A stretch of 64,000 nt of DNA from Melanocharis versteri (lineage: Eukaryota; Chordata; Aves; Passeriformes; Melanocharitidae): positions 1 through 64,000 of the forward strand of contig VZTG01001901.1 in the NCBI GenBank assembly GCA_013397845.1, in the 5' to 3' direction. Below, piece after piece: positions 33,796 through 45,095 of the stretch. The first letter of the stretch is position 1. Each line of letters opens with the position of its first letter. Position numbers and translations under genes: made by a program. The notes below the pieces were generated by a model. That model had not been told where the DNA came from. It saw only the letters and a program-made list of their open reading frames with translations, and did not search any database.

Positions 33796-35653
33796 CTTGA
33801 TGTGAATGTTAAAAGACAATTAATCCTCATTTGTTGTTTACAAGAGACATCAGACCAGATTCACCTGATTAAATAATACAATAATATAATATATATTAAA
33901 TACATCCGTGTGTTTTAGGGTGCCCATCAGCCATCTTGGAGTGGGTTTCTCCTGCCATTTGAAATTTCCTGAAGACATTTGGGACGAGCAGATGCAATCC
34001 AGGAGCATCCCCAGGCAGCCCAGATCCCTCTGAGACAGAGAAAGACTTGGGAGGACATCCTCGTGTAAATCAATTATCCATGTCCAAACACTGGATCGTG
34101 TCAGACAGTGCCCACACATTCCCAACCCTCACCAATTAATGGGATTAACTTCTAGTCAAATAACCTGTCAAATCCCATCCCACGTATCTATTTGTGGAAA
34201 TTTGGGTTTTTTCCGTAGACAGGAGAGACCACGTCAATATTTTACCATGCGGAACTGCAAATGCACAGATTCCTTTGGCATATCCCTGTTTGTTTGGTGT
34301 CTTGGGAAATTCAGGACCAGGAATTTCTGAGATCTGTCAGTGCTGGTGTCTCCTGGATCAAAAAAAAGTCCCAGTTCTGGGAGGGGATCATATAAAACAG
34401 GCAGAAAACCCTTCAGAGTGACTTTTCATTGCCCGACAGCAACATCCATCTCTCCTCAACTGTACCTCCACATGGAAAAGTTGTGTTTAATTGGATTCAG
34501 GAGGACTGGCTGGAGGAAGTTCAGATGGGATTCATCCCAGTTAATTATACTCTCCCTGCCTTTTTGGGAAGCTTGAAAGGTCAGCTAAATATCAAAGCAG
34601 ATTGTTCTAGGGCTGTTCCCTCTGTCATTTCCAGGTTGAATTCCTCCATTTGAACGGGATTCAGGGTATCTGCACAAATCCGCGGGACAGTGAGACAACA
34701 AGACAATTCCAAAATGAATATAATGTGTCCAAAAATATGTACGCGGTGTGTGGATAATTTTTTAAAGGGCCGCTTAGGAAAATAAGAGGGGGTTTATGCC
34801 CATTTTTTAAGTCGGAGAGAGAGAGGTAATAAGTTGATTTTATGATTTCCCAGAACGGTAGGAGAGTCCATAGTCCAGCAAGAAGATCCATCAGAACCTC
34901 TCGAGGCTTTGGAAGACGTGGCAACTTCGTTTTCCTGCTCGCGTGGTCGATTTCCACTTCTTTTTAATGGAAAATAAATGTTTCCAGCCGGCAGCTGATT
35001 TCAACTGCACCGAGGGTTTCAGAGCAGATCCTGCTGCAAAAAAAGAGGCTCCCGGGAGGGTTGTGGGTTTAATCATCATTACTTTCCCTGCCTCTCTCAT
35101 CTTTCCTCACCACCCCTAATCTGTGCTGCTGCATCTGCAGATAAGAGTCAGCAGAATCACCGGGGTTGAAGGATCGTCTGAGGGAGGAATTCTTTCCTTT
35201 GAAAGTCTGGGAAGTGGTCCCCTGGGTGTGTCATTAAGCTGGAGGCAAAAGCAGATGCAAGCTCAGATTATCTGTTGGTGACAGCCTAAATAAACCACAG
35301 TAATTGGCAGGGCAAGGGGGGACAGGCAGCCACTGCTGGGCTGTTGAATCTGAATGGTTGGGGAAAAACGGGAATTTTCCTGTGAAAAAAACCTTGGAGT
35401 TTCACTTCCGTGCGTAGGGAATGAGTGTGAGGGCTGCATCCTCCATTCCTCCTGAAAATGAGGATGGTGATGCTACAAATAGAGAATATTGGGTTTGTGC
35501 TCGCATTCTGGGTAAATATTTTCCTCTCTGCTGGACTGGAACTTTATTTTAGCGCCTGGCACCTGGGAAGAAGTGTTGTCTCCGGAGATTTTTTCAGGAA
35601 TGAATATTTCTCTGAAGCCTCCCTTCCAACCCCTGACCACTTAGATCCTACTT
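33796..35653. other. Unique DNA, conserved-looking in its right half
   Basis: An (AT)-rich word cluster lies at 33873-33902. The stretch 34660-35160 is free of repeats and carries TAAT-core words ('ggtaataagttgattttatg', 'gtttaatcatcattac') and GC-rich islands, so it may be a distal regulatory element. No exon was identified. Confidence 0.3.
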
Positions 35654-35970
35654 GTAATGGAATCACTGAAGGATTTGGGTTGGGAAAAGACCTTTAAGAT
35701 GATCTGGTTTCAACCACCTGCCACGGGCAGGGACACCTTCCACTATCCCAGGGTGATCCAAGCCTGGTCCAACCTCGCCTTGGACACTTCCAGGGATCCA
35801 GGGGCAGCCACAGCTTCTCTGGGAATTCCATCCCAGCCCCTCCCCACCCTCCCAGCCAAGAATTCCTTCCCAAAACCCCATCTAACCCTGCCCTCCTTCA
35901 TCTTAAGGCCATTCCCCCTGCCCTACCACTCTAGGCCCTTACCCAAATTCTCCTTCCATCCTTCTAGGAA
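35654..35970 (-). mobile_element. CR1 LINE 3' end
   Basis: 'aatggaatcactgaaggattt', 'ggttgggaaaagaccttta', 'acgggcagggacaccttcca', 'gatccaggggcagccacag', 'cagccaagaattccttccc' and 'cattccccctgccctacc' in reverse complement. Confidence 0.93.
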
Positions 35971-36261
35971 TCCCAATATTCTATGGGAAGCAGATTGCTG
36001 TCACTGTGTCTCAGCATTCAGTCACCAGGACAAAAGCTGGAGAGTAAAACCAACCGATAAACCAAGCAAAATTCCTGAAAATATTTGTCCCCTGATGATT
36101 TGAACCTGAGGAAGCACCCACTGCAGAATATCCTTGCTCTCTCTATAGGTGCTGCTGGCTAACCCAGGCAGCTGGAGTTGCTGGTTTGTTTAGTTGGGAA
36201 TTTTGCAGGATGTCTGATTTCTAGGAATAGGCATTGTGGATAAGGCTTGTTTGTTTTGGCT

Positions 36262-36283
36262 CTGTTTCCATGGGGATAAACAG
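36262..36283 (+). promoter_or_regulatory. Palindromic CCATGG motif, RFX/X-box-like
   Basis: The arms 'ctgttt' and 'aaacag' enclose 'ccatggggat'. The core GTTTCCATGGGGAT resembles an RFX half-site pair. It lies about 45 bp from a second, better site. Confidence 0.3.
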
Positions 36284-36308
36284 AAGTGGGGTGATTAATT
36301 TCCATTCT

Positions 36309-36321
36309 GTTGCCATGGTTA
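36309..36321 (+). promoter_or_regulatory. X-box-like motif
   Basis: GTTGCCATGGTTA matches the first ten positions of the palindromic RFX consensus GTTGCCATGGCAAC. It is followed directly by TTAATAATAATGA, a run of homeodomain cores. This is a motif-level match only. Confidence 0.35.
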
Positions 36322-37959
36322 TTAATAATAATGAGGTGATTATTACCGCACTGTAAACCTGACAGCGATTCCAACGCCACCATAAAAAATGAGAGAGGGA
36401 GAGAGAGGGAAAAAAAGCAACAATGAAAGAGCTGGAGCTGATCCTGAGCCCGGGAAAATCAGCACTCACACGTTGCCTTCGATGAGAGGCAATGAAATAA
36501 AAGATGTGTTCTTGGAGAGCCGGGACTTGCAGACAGAGCAATATTAATAAAACAAGTGATAGATGAGAAGCCCTCACTGACTTCAGCAGATTTGCACCCG
36601 CTGAGATTTGATGAGGCCGGAGATCTGCCAGCACAAAAGTCCCACCTGGTTCACACATCCAATGGAAAATCGGGATGTGCTCAGTATTCCCTGGATCGGG
36701 CTCTATCTCATTATTTTCACTGTAAAAAGCGGTGGTGCTGCGTGGGGGTGATGAGTAGAGGCGAGTAAAAACGTAATTTAAAAAACAAGCGGCAGCTCTT
36801 CCCCCTGGGTGAGTAATGAGCAACTCCCACATTCCTGGTACCTGCTCAGCTGGCTCTGCCTCCCTGCTCCGAGTGATTTGTATTCCTCGCGGAGACATTG
36901 CCATGGTGTTGGAACAACAAGTAACACTCCGTTCATCAGATTGTCCCCGCGGGTGAGATCACATTCTGCGAGGATTCTGCGCTCGGAGCCGGGATGGTTT
37001 GCAGACTTCCGTCCTTCCCAGTCCCGGGGTAGGTGCGGAAAGCTCGGGATTGGCAAATCCCAGCCACTGGGCAGAGTTGTTGTTGTTATTTTATGGCTGA
37101 CTGGGACTCAGCATCGGCCTTTTCACACAAGCCTTGGAACGGCAGAAACAGGATGAGAAAGTGACTGCTCGCATTCTTCTCCCCAAAGCCACAGCCGGGG
37201 CTGTGAGGCTCTGAGTTTTCCATGTTTCCTCCCCCAAACCAGGGGAAATAATTTTGTGTATTTGGTTCTTCCTTCCCCTGTGTCTCATTTTCACTTGGGA
37301 GCACAGGACCAACCTTCCCATCCTATAATTTGCCATCCTTTATCAGGATGCCACCTTTGGCAAAACAGGATCCACAGCCCGGCTGCTTCCCAGATTTCCT
37401 TGTCTGCTGAGGTGGCTTCAAAGGGACCAGGACAGCAGGGCAGCACTAGCTGCCAAACACTGCCACAGAGCCAGGGGAAAAAAGTAAAAACCTTGGCTGT
37501 GGAGAGCTTTCAAAGCAAAACGGGGCTGTCAAGGGTTCTCTCCTTCAAACAGGAGTCCGTGATCTCAGGAAATCCCAGAATGGGTTGGGATTTTGGGAGT
37601 GACAGCGAAGATGTGAGCTGATGTCTTCACCAACAATTCCATGGGTGGGATTTCCCATGGGGAAAGGAAGAGGGCAACGTGCAGCCGGGAGCTGGGGATG
37701 AAAGGAGGCTGCACCCTCCTGTGTGTGGAAAATCCCGCTGGGAAAAGCCAGTGTCCATAAAGGAGACAGAGGAGTCCTGCAACTTTATTCGAATAAAGGG
37801 AGAGAGGCCACTGGGGCACAGCCTGCGGGTTTTTCTCTCTCCAGCTTTCAGAGGCAGGCAGATTAAAGGTAGAACAGATTAAAAAGGTGTTTATAGTAAT
37901 ACTTAAAGGAGGATCATCACTTTGTCAGGATGGGCCTGGAACTTGAAAAGTGCGGAAAA

Positions 37960-38065
37960 CAAATTCCAAAATCGTAAAAGAGCTTTGGTGGCAAGGGGCC
38001 TGACAAATCACCTCATTTGGAGCGGCAGGGCCACCTCCCACTGGACCAAATTGCTCAGGGACAGC
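37960..38065 (-). mobile_element. Diverged CR1 terminus
   Basis: 'aagagctttggtggcaagg', 'aaatcacctcatttggagc' and 'agggccacctcccactgg' followed by 'accaaattgctcaggg' resemble the reverse-complement terminus of another CR1 subfamily. No upstream part is kept. Confidence 0.5.
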
Positions 38066-38329
38066 AAGAGAGATTTGTTTTTAAATTATAAACAACCACG
38101 CTGCAGGGAAATCTTCAGGGACGTGAAATAAAACGCAGGAATATTTCCAAAAGCTCTGTGATTCCTGCCTGCTCCAAGTGCAAAGCAGCTCTCACGACAC
38201 CCTCCACACACCCGTGAAGGAGGAGAACACGCATTGCACCACACTTACACGCTGTTGTAACAACAACCCCCTTCGGCTGGGAGCACATGGGAACCGGAGA
38301 AACTCTTCGGAAAGAGAAGAAAAGGGGGG

Positions 38330-38810
38330 GAAAAAAAAATCCCAAGCCCAAGTTGCGGAGCAATTCTGAGCGATGCAGCGCAATCCTGCCTCTGGCCGGG
38401 GCGGCGGAGGGAAGGGGATGGGGAGAGAAAGAAAAGGAGGAGGGGGCAAGACAAGTTCGTGGTTTAGATGGGAGCTCCCACCCATTTCCTTCCCTTGCCC
38501 TTCCCAGGCACGCCAGAGCCGGCAGCCAAGACAAATCCAAGCCTCCTGAGCCCGCGGACAGACAGACAGACAGACAGACAGACAGCACCGCTCACCGAGA
38601 GCGAACCCAGCGGGGAGGGGGGAAAACATGGACAAGGGGGCAGTGCCCTCTGCTGCCAAAGCACCGATGCGGATGAGGAGGATTTCGAGGAGGAAAGTGA
38701 AGGATGGGGCCTCCGGGAATTCGCGGATAAATCGCCGGGGCGGGGAAGTCGAGCGCGGCTCGTGTGAGGGCAGCCGGGGTCACCTGAGGGCTCGGATTCC
38801 CAGAGGCGAG
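38330..38810. promoter_or_regulatory. CpG-rich island-like segment
   Basis: By hand count about 30 CpG dinucleotides occur in roughly 480 bp, far above the rest of the window. The densest part is 38701-38760 with nine in 60 bases. It contains the GACA array. Frames of 85-254 codons stay open on both strands because of base composition. An ATG in fair context (aaacATGGAC, 38628) begins an 84-codon Arg-rich frame. It could be a promoter or an intragenic island; no transcript is visible. Confidence 0.4.
38557..38585 (+). repeat. (GACA)7 microsatellite
   Basis: Seven perfect GACA units lie inside the CpG-rich segment. Confidence 0.95.
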
Positions 38811-40907
38811 GTGGATCCAGGGATTTCTGTCTCCATGGGTTCAGTGAGCTGGGATTTTTCTCCATGTGCTTGGATTCCCTGAGCTGGGACCCCTGGAGCT
38901 GGGATCTGCTCGCTGGGGAGCTCCCAGAGCTGTGTTTTGATGCCGAAGCTGGGCCTTGGATCCCTCCCGTCCGTGGGATGCTGTGGGCCAGAGCCGGGCC
39001 TGGGCACCAACCACAGCAGTTCCACAGGGAAACAGAGCAAGTGAGAGGAGTCTGACCTATTAAACACCTCCCAAAAAATACCTCCAGGAGAAGAGTGGCT
39101 TTTGCTGAGGAAAAGTGGCAAAACTCCCACGGTGGGGTTGGGGCTGCTGCTGGAGGAGCCCAGCAAGGGCCAAAGAGCACACGCAGAGAGCAGCAGGTCC
39201 CTGTCCCCACTCGGGGCCACCAGACCAAAATCAGGGCCTATTTTATCCCTCCGAGTGCTCATCATCCGTGAAAACAGAGCCTGAACCCGCCTGCGAGATG
39301 GGAATGAGGTCTGGAGGAGACCAAGGCTGCCAGATGTCCCCTTCTCCTATTCCAAGTGTCCCTTGTGGGGCTCTCCCAGTGTCACCGGTCTGCATCCCCT
39401 CTCTTTCTCAGGCTACACTTTCTCTCTTCACATCGGGCACCTCCTCAGTGGTGCCGGAATATTCCTGGGAGCTTTCTCCCTAATATTGGTCCATGATCTA
39501 AAATAATAAGGATGATGACATAAATAATTTGCATATAAAATAAAAATTTACCTATAGATGAGCAGGGTCTTGTTATATTACTGTTTATTTGGTCTTTAAT
39601 AGTGAGACTCACATTTTCAAGGCTTTTTTTCTTGGCATCTGAGGAATCCAGGCTTTCCTCCAGCAGGTTTTTGAGGCACACACCCCCTCCTTTCGGCTTT
39701 GGGAAAGACATCAGTTATTAGGAGAGAGTTTTAGATAATTCAAAAGGGGGAAATGACAAGAAAAACAAAAAACAGCAACAACAACAAAAAAAAAAAACCC
39801 TACAAAAACAACCAAACAAAAACAGGATTGAAATCTCGAAATCAGGATTTGATGGTCTGGCAGACACAGGGAGGAATCTCCAATCAGATCTTCTTGTCAT
39901 TATGAGCAGGAAGGCCTGAAAATCTATGGAATTTTGAAATGGAAAGCCGGAAAATCCATGGAATTTTTTAATGGAATAAACACAGGTATAATTAGGTAAC
40001 CCCCTTATTTTCATATCCTGGTAATAATTATCTCTATCATTAACCCCTTATGGTTGCTGGTATTTGTTTTCCAATTTTTTACTTCTCCCATCCTTTTCCT
40101 GTCCCTCTTCTTCCTCTCTTGATCCCACCCAGTCTCCAAAACAAGAAGTTTTTGTGTCCTGCTCACACCTCTTATTTATACCAGGTGGGATTAGAGGAAT
40201 CCAAGTTCTTCCTCTTAATTTTCTTCTCCTCCATGCCACGTTTCCCATAAAATCAGACCTGGTGTCCTGCACCCAGAAGGTGCAAAATAGAAGAAAAGGA
40301 ACAGCTGCATGCTGTGGAAATTGGGGGTTGCAGCACAAGGTGAGAACCAGGATTCCCATTCCCAGGGCAAAGCTGGGATTTCAGGGAACACCTGCTTTGT
40401 TCTGACGTGGAGTGTGAGCAAAGCCAAGGAATTCCAGATTTTCAGCCTCCTCATCAAAATCAGCGCGAAGGAAACTGAATCAGGAACTTGGGGAGTTCAA
40501 GGAACTGCAGCCAGGGTTTGTGTTCACACCTACACCTGCAGTTCATGGGCCCTGTGGGACGGGTTCCGTGCAGATTGGAAAACCAGGAATGATACAAAGC
40601 CCTAATCAGTAGTTCACACTTCTTCCTCACTCGTGGATATCATCACATCCGCGCTGGACGAGGGGCCAGAGGATGGGGTTCTCCAGTTTTGGTGTGCTTC
40701 ACGTGGCAGCTCCACACAGGTTGTGTGGGGAGGAAAGGATTCCAAGATTTAAGGAAAAGCTCATGGAGAGCTGTCCCCAGTTCCAGAGGCACTCGCGGCC
40801 TCTCTGGGGTCCAGGCAGCACTCAGAGGTGTTTGGAAGATCATGGATGAAGGAATGTGGGAGCATCCACGTGCTAAATTACACCGGAACCAAATACAGTC
40901 CAAATAG
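38811..40907. other. Unique DNA, no gene supported
   Basis: GC-moderate to about 39480, then AT-rich with a short A/C tract at 39768-39818 (caaaaacagcaacaacaac...). Both strands carry overlapping open frames without domain signatures. No CR1 copy appears until 40908. Confidence 0.4.
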
Positions 40908-40975
40908 GCCAGGAGTTGGACTTCCATGGTCCTTGTGGGTCCCTTCCAGCTCCGGATTTTCCATGATTCTACAGT
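40908..40975 (+). mobile_element. Short CR1 terminus
   Basis: 'gttggacttccatggtccttg', 'tgggtcccttccagctcc' and 'ggattttccatgattcta' form the 3' end of a plus-oriented CR1, with the terminal gattcta preserved. Confidence 0.8.
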
Positions 40976-41399
40976 TAAAACAATGAGAGATTAAGATGTG
41001 GGAATCCCTCTCTAAGTCTCCAATTTATTGTGTAGGAAGGTCAAGAATCCTTTTCACCATAGGGTTCCAGCTTCAGGAGTCAGAAGAAATCCAGGGATCT
41101 TTTCTCTTATATGAAATTTTCCAGTAATTTTGAGGAGGGGCTGACCCGTGCCTGGGGTCACCCAAAATATTTCTCTCTCTTTCAGTCTCCTCTTCATGTG
41201 TCACCACTGAGAAAAGGTTTGTACAGGACCTCAGCCGTGGAACGACCTCATGACATCCCAGGATCACCCGTGGGAGGCCGGATCACCTAAAATTCCTTGT
41301 CAGATCCACCTGACCTTCATCTGGGGAGGACAAAACCTCTGTTTCAGGGTTTGTCCTCTCTGGCCAGTGCTGAGGGTGAGTGAGGCATTCAGGCTGCTG

Positions 41400-41835
41400 G
41401 ATTTTAGGGCACGGCCGCCAAGTCAGGCACTCGAGAAAAGCCAAAGTGAGGAACCGGAGAAGCCAAGGAATGATTCAGAGCAAGTGCAAGACAAGAGAGT
41501 GGGAAGCCACAGCGTCTCCTCTGCGTGTCCAAACAGGGCAAGGATCCCACAAGGCAAAAACAAAGTCAGGTGGGCTGGGAAGAGGCGGAAAAAAAAGGCG
41601 TCAGAGCTGAGCGAGGCGGGTGAGAACAAGCCACGGAAATGTGGCCGCAGCCAAGCTGCCCGTGGAGCAGCCAAAAGCAACGGAGAGGCTCCTTCCGATC
41701 CCAGATGGGTGGAGAAACCACAGCTTTGGGTTTCTGCTCCTGTCCGGAGTCTCCTGGGGCATGGGCTGTGGTCAGCTCTAAGCGGAGCGGTCAAGCGGAG
41801 AAGGAGAAAGGGGAGGGTGGAAGAGGGGTCAGGTG
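41400..41835. other. Moderately CpG-rich stretch
   Basis: About 19 CpGs by hand count in roughly 430 bp. The 256-codon plus frame (41250-42020) runs across this stretch and then through the CR1 copy at 41842. This shows it is composition-driven rather than a gene. Confidence 0.35.
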
Positions 41836-41841
41836 GAATAT

Positions 41842-41990
41842 TCCCATGGATCCCGGGAAGTGTCCAAGGCCAGGTTGGATGGAGCTTGGAGCACCCTGGG
41901 ATAGCGGGAGGTGTCCCTGCCCACAGCAGAGGGTTGGAACAAGGTAATTCTCCAGGTTCCTTCCAACCAAACCCACTCCAGGATTCTGTA
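41842..41990 (+). mobile_element. CR1 LINE 3' end
   Basis: 'ccatggatcccgggaagtg', 'tccaaggccaggttggatgg', 'gcttggagcaccctggg', 'ggaggtgtccctgccca' and 'ggttccttccaaccaaaccc' lead to 'caggattctgtagg'. Confidence 0.93.
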
Positions 41991-43083
41991 GGAAATATTC
42001 AGGGCCGTATTATGACTTAACTTCCTCAGGTAGCTGCTAATCTCAAACATTAATTAATTACCGGTCCCTGAATGGATGATTTTCCTTTTCCTTTGGGGAA
42101 AAACGTCCATTAACAAGAAAAGAAAAACAGTTTTTCAAGCATCTTCCCCATATCCTCAAAAGCTAAAAAAAATAAAATTATTCCCCCTCCCAAAAAAAGT
42201 GCATCATTTACAAGAAATATGAAATAAACTAAACCAAACAAGATATTAATAATTAATATACAATATTATTAATTAAATTGGCACAGGTTTGATTATAAAA
42301 AAGGAATAGTGAAATGTAAGACTTCCATCCTTATTTATGGAGGAAGGGATGATGGAATAAGTTGATCAAGCACTTTTGTCAATCTTCACAATATTTGATA
42401 TTTTTCTTGCAGCTTCAGCTTGGAGGAATTAGTCATTATATGGGGAAATGAGCTCTTCTAAAACAAAACAAAAAACAAACCAATTTTCAACATTTTTTTT
42501 AGCTTTCATAGTGTTCAAACAAATCCCGAGGAAGTCAACTTTAAAAGAAAAATAAATATCATCTTGTTCAATGAATTTTTAAATCAGAATTTAAGGTCTT
42601 CCTGCTTCTTTTAGATCTTTTATTTCTCCCAGCTCTTCTGTGCTCCCTGAGAGGATTAATCGATTAAAATGCTATTATTCATTCACATCAGTTTAAACGG
42701 ATTTATTCTATTTTAATACCATTAGTGAAGACAAAATTAAATTTGGTTGGAACACCATCATCAAAACAGGATCTCAGACATTTATAGCAAAGGCATTTAA
42801 AATAAAACTATCAAGAATTAATTTAATCTCGTTTCCTTGCCTTTCTTAAGTACAGAGTCTGCATAGACCCTAAAATGTCTTTGAAGACACAGAAATTAGG
42901 AATTTTCTCATTTCCAAGATAGAAAACGGAATTGAGGATGCCAATCGCTTTATTTCAGGATGATTGAACGAAAGGAGGATGGTTTCCCCTTACGGAATGT
43001 GCGTTTCCCTGCATTTCTGATAAACGGGGCCTGAAGGGATGGACTTCCATGGAGCTCCCAGCACTGCAGGCAGCTGCGGGGAC
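41991..43083. other. AT-rich unique DNA with homeodomain-type palindromes
   Basis: Strongly A/T-rich, repeat-free and without long frames. It contains 'aatattaataattaatatac' at about 42241-42260, and a perfect 12-bp palindrome TTAATCGATTAA at 42656-42667 followed by 'atgctattattcattcacat'. These fit a noncoding regulatory stretch, though AT-rich DNA also yields such words by chance. Confidence 0.3.
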
Positions 43084-43129
43084 ATTCCTGCCGTCACCAG
43101 AGAGAAATTCCTGCCGTCACCAGAGAGAA
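43084..43129 (+). repeat. Two-copy 23-bp tandem repeat
   Basis: 'attcctgccgtcaccagaga' plus 'gaa' occurs twice in tandem and begins a third time ('attccc'). It is a local slippage product just upstream of a CR1 copy. Confidence 0.85.
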
Positions 43130-43194
43130 ATTCCCACCCCTGAGCTGCGGGGAGACAGGACCTGTTGGAATGAGCCCCGCCAGGAAGTTGATCC

Positions 43195-43603
43195 CAGAAC
43201 TGGAGCCAGGCTGGGAGAGCTGGGAATGTTCACCTGGAGAAGGGAAGGATCCAGGGAGAGCTCAGAGCCACTTCCAGGGTCTAAAGGAGCTCCAGGAGAG
43301 CTGGAGAGGGACTGGGGACAAGGGATGGAGGGACAGGACACAGGGAATGGCTTCCCACTGCCAGAGGGCAGGGACGGATGGGATGTTGGGAAGGAATTCC
43401 TGGCGGAAGGGCGGGGAGGAGCTGGGGTAGAATTCCCAGAGAAGCTGTGGCTGCCCCTGGATCCCTGGAATGTCCAAGGCCAGGCTGGAAGGAGCTTGGA
43501 TCACCCTGGGGTAGTGGAAGGTGTCCCTGCCCATCCAGGGAGTGGCACTGGATGATCTTGAAGGTCTCTTCCAACCCAACCCCTCCTGGGATTCTGGGAT
43601 TCC
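43195..43603 (+). mobile_element. Long CR1 LINE 3' end
   Basis: About 410 bp in plus orientation. The blocks are 'ttcacctggagaagggaagg', 'ctccaggagagctggag', 'agggatggagggacaggac', 'ggcttcccactgccagag', 'gggaaggaattcctggc', 'cagagaagctgtggctgccc' and 'tgtccaaggccaggctgg'. It ends with 'ctggatgatcttgaaggtc' and 'tgggattctgggattc'. One of the most complete copies here; no intact protein. Confidence 0.95.
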
Positions 43604-45034
43604 CGTCACATCCATATCCTGCTCACTTTTCCCGGCACCTCGGCCATGTCACATCCCTCGGAAGAAACCTCCCCCAGCCGCCGGGATTGCGGAGGGAGTT
43701 TGTATCACCACATCTCTCTAATCCCTGTCTCTGCACTGTCTGCGAACAGCAGGAGAGCGGGAATGCAGCCTGGAGAGCCGGGAATCACGGACACCTCATG
43801 TTGGATGGGGGACAGGAACCAGCCCCGCTCGTTAGGCCTTAAATTAGCAAAGCGCTGCCAAGGCAACGGCTCTCTCCACAATATTGTTGTCTTGACTAAA
43901 CAACTTTCCCTAAGCTCCGTTGAAATAATCTGTTTTTTCACCTGCAGGAGTGAAACATTCGAGCCGACATTCCAAGACGGATCTGGTTGAGGCCATAAAA
44001 ATTTTGTGGTGACCTATATATTATTTTTATGCATATGCTTAACGCGATGTGTTTTATGAATGTGCTAAAGCGCAATAAATCACCCAAAATGTGGTGTAAA
44101 ACACTTCAGGCTCTTAGCAGGGTATCAGATGCTTGCCCGTGTTCCATATATCCGTGGGCTTGTGCAGATGCGGGAGGGCAGGGACGTGTCATCTCCTGGG
44201 AATAGCAGAAAGATGGGAATACGGCTTCCCTTCTGCATGGGAGGTCGGGAGAACAGTCCCCGGGCCTGTGATGGATTAGCAGCCACAACGAAGACGGAAT
44301 ATGTGGAAGAACGGCACAGCTCCAGCATTTACTGGGTGAAATCCCAACAACTGGAGTTTCACAGGAATTACGTTGCCGGAGAGAGGAATTCTGCCTCTTC
44401 CAGTGGATAAAGACAAATGCACTGAAATTCCTGCTTTTGCAGAAGCCCAGCACGAGAAGTTAAAGAAAATCGAAGCCCTCGGCTGGCTCCGGTGAGGGTC
44501 AGGATCCGGAGTGGATGAGCTCCTGATTACCCTGCTGTCCCCAGTTCCCCTGGATTTATGGATCTGGGCTTGGAGCGCCATTCCACAACAAGTCCTTCGT
44601 TTTTTCAACTCCAGCAAGTGCAGCCTAAAGTTTAGATTCTTAAGTCAGGCTGGAAGAGCATCCAAAAAGCTTTTCAAGCTTATGGGATTGGAAAAATTTG
44701 GAGACGAAGGTGCTTCAGAATTTTTCATATCCTGGACACTGTTCATCGTCTCCAAGTCATGTTGGGAAAATTGGCATAAAAGAAATTTCCCTCTTTTATT
44801 TATTTTATTTTTTTTAATTAAATATGGTCATAATGATCTTTTTTGCTTATAACACTCACAAAATGTTAGAAATGGGTTAAAAAGAGGGGAAATGCGTTAA
44901 AAAGAGGGACTTGTCACAGGAATTTGGGCAAAGATGTGATATCATTGGTCTGCAGATTTGATATCCTGCTCCAGTGATCACCAGTGAAGGACACGGTGGG
45001 AATCTGGGAATGTTGGGGCTGTCTCGTGCAGGGC
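43604..45034. other. Unique DNA with a conserved-looking AT segment
   Basis: 43880-44110 contains an octamer-like word ('tttatgcatatgcttaac') and a 'caataaat' run. A T-rich tract and 'cacctgcag' precede a short open segment that ends in TGA at 43988. This could be regulatory DNA or, less likely, a terminal exon. No other exon signal was found. Confidence 0.3.
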
Positions 45035-45095
45035 CAGAATTGGACTCAGTGATCCCTGTGACTCCCTTCTTACTCAGGATATTCCATGATTCCAT
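45035..45095 (+). mobile_element. Short CR1 terminus
   Basis: 'ggccagaattggactcagtga', 'tccctgtgactcccttc' and 'caggatattccatgattcc' make up a plus-oriented 3' end, closely like the copy at 40908. Confidence 0.8.

Larger units (their letters stand above)
35971..37959. other. CR1-free block rich in RFX- and homeodomain-type motifs
   Basis: About 2 kb without CR1. It includes two RFX-like CCATGG elements (36262-36283 and 36309-36321), several TAAT words next to them, and 'caatattaataaaacaagtg' at about 36539. A 227-codon minus frame (36221-36904) crosses this block but resembles no protein known to me. I infer a possible enhancer cluster; conservation is untested. Confidence 0.35.

Noticed and set aside
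38464..39228. 254-codon minus frame over the CpG-rich segment
   Set aside because: It overlaps several plus frames and the GACA array; explained by high GC and few stop codons.
41250..42020. 256-codon plus frame
   Set aside because: It runs from GC-rich unique sequence straight into a CR1 3' end; no start context, domain or splice signal.
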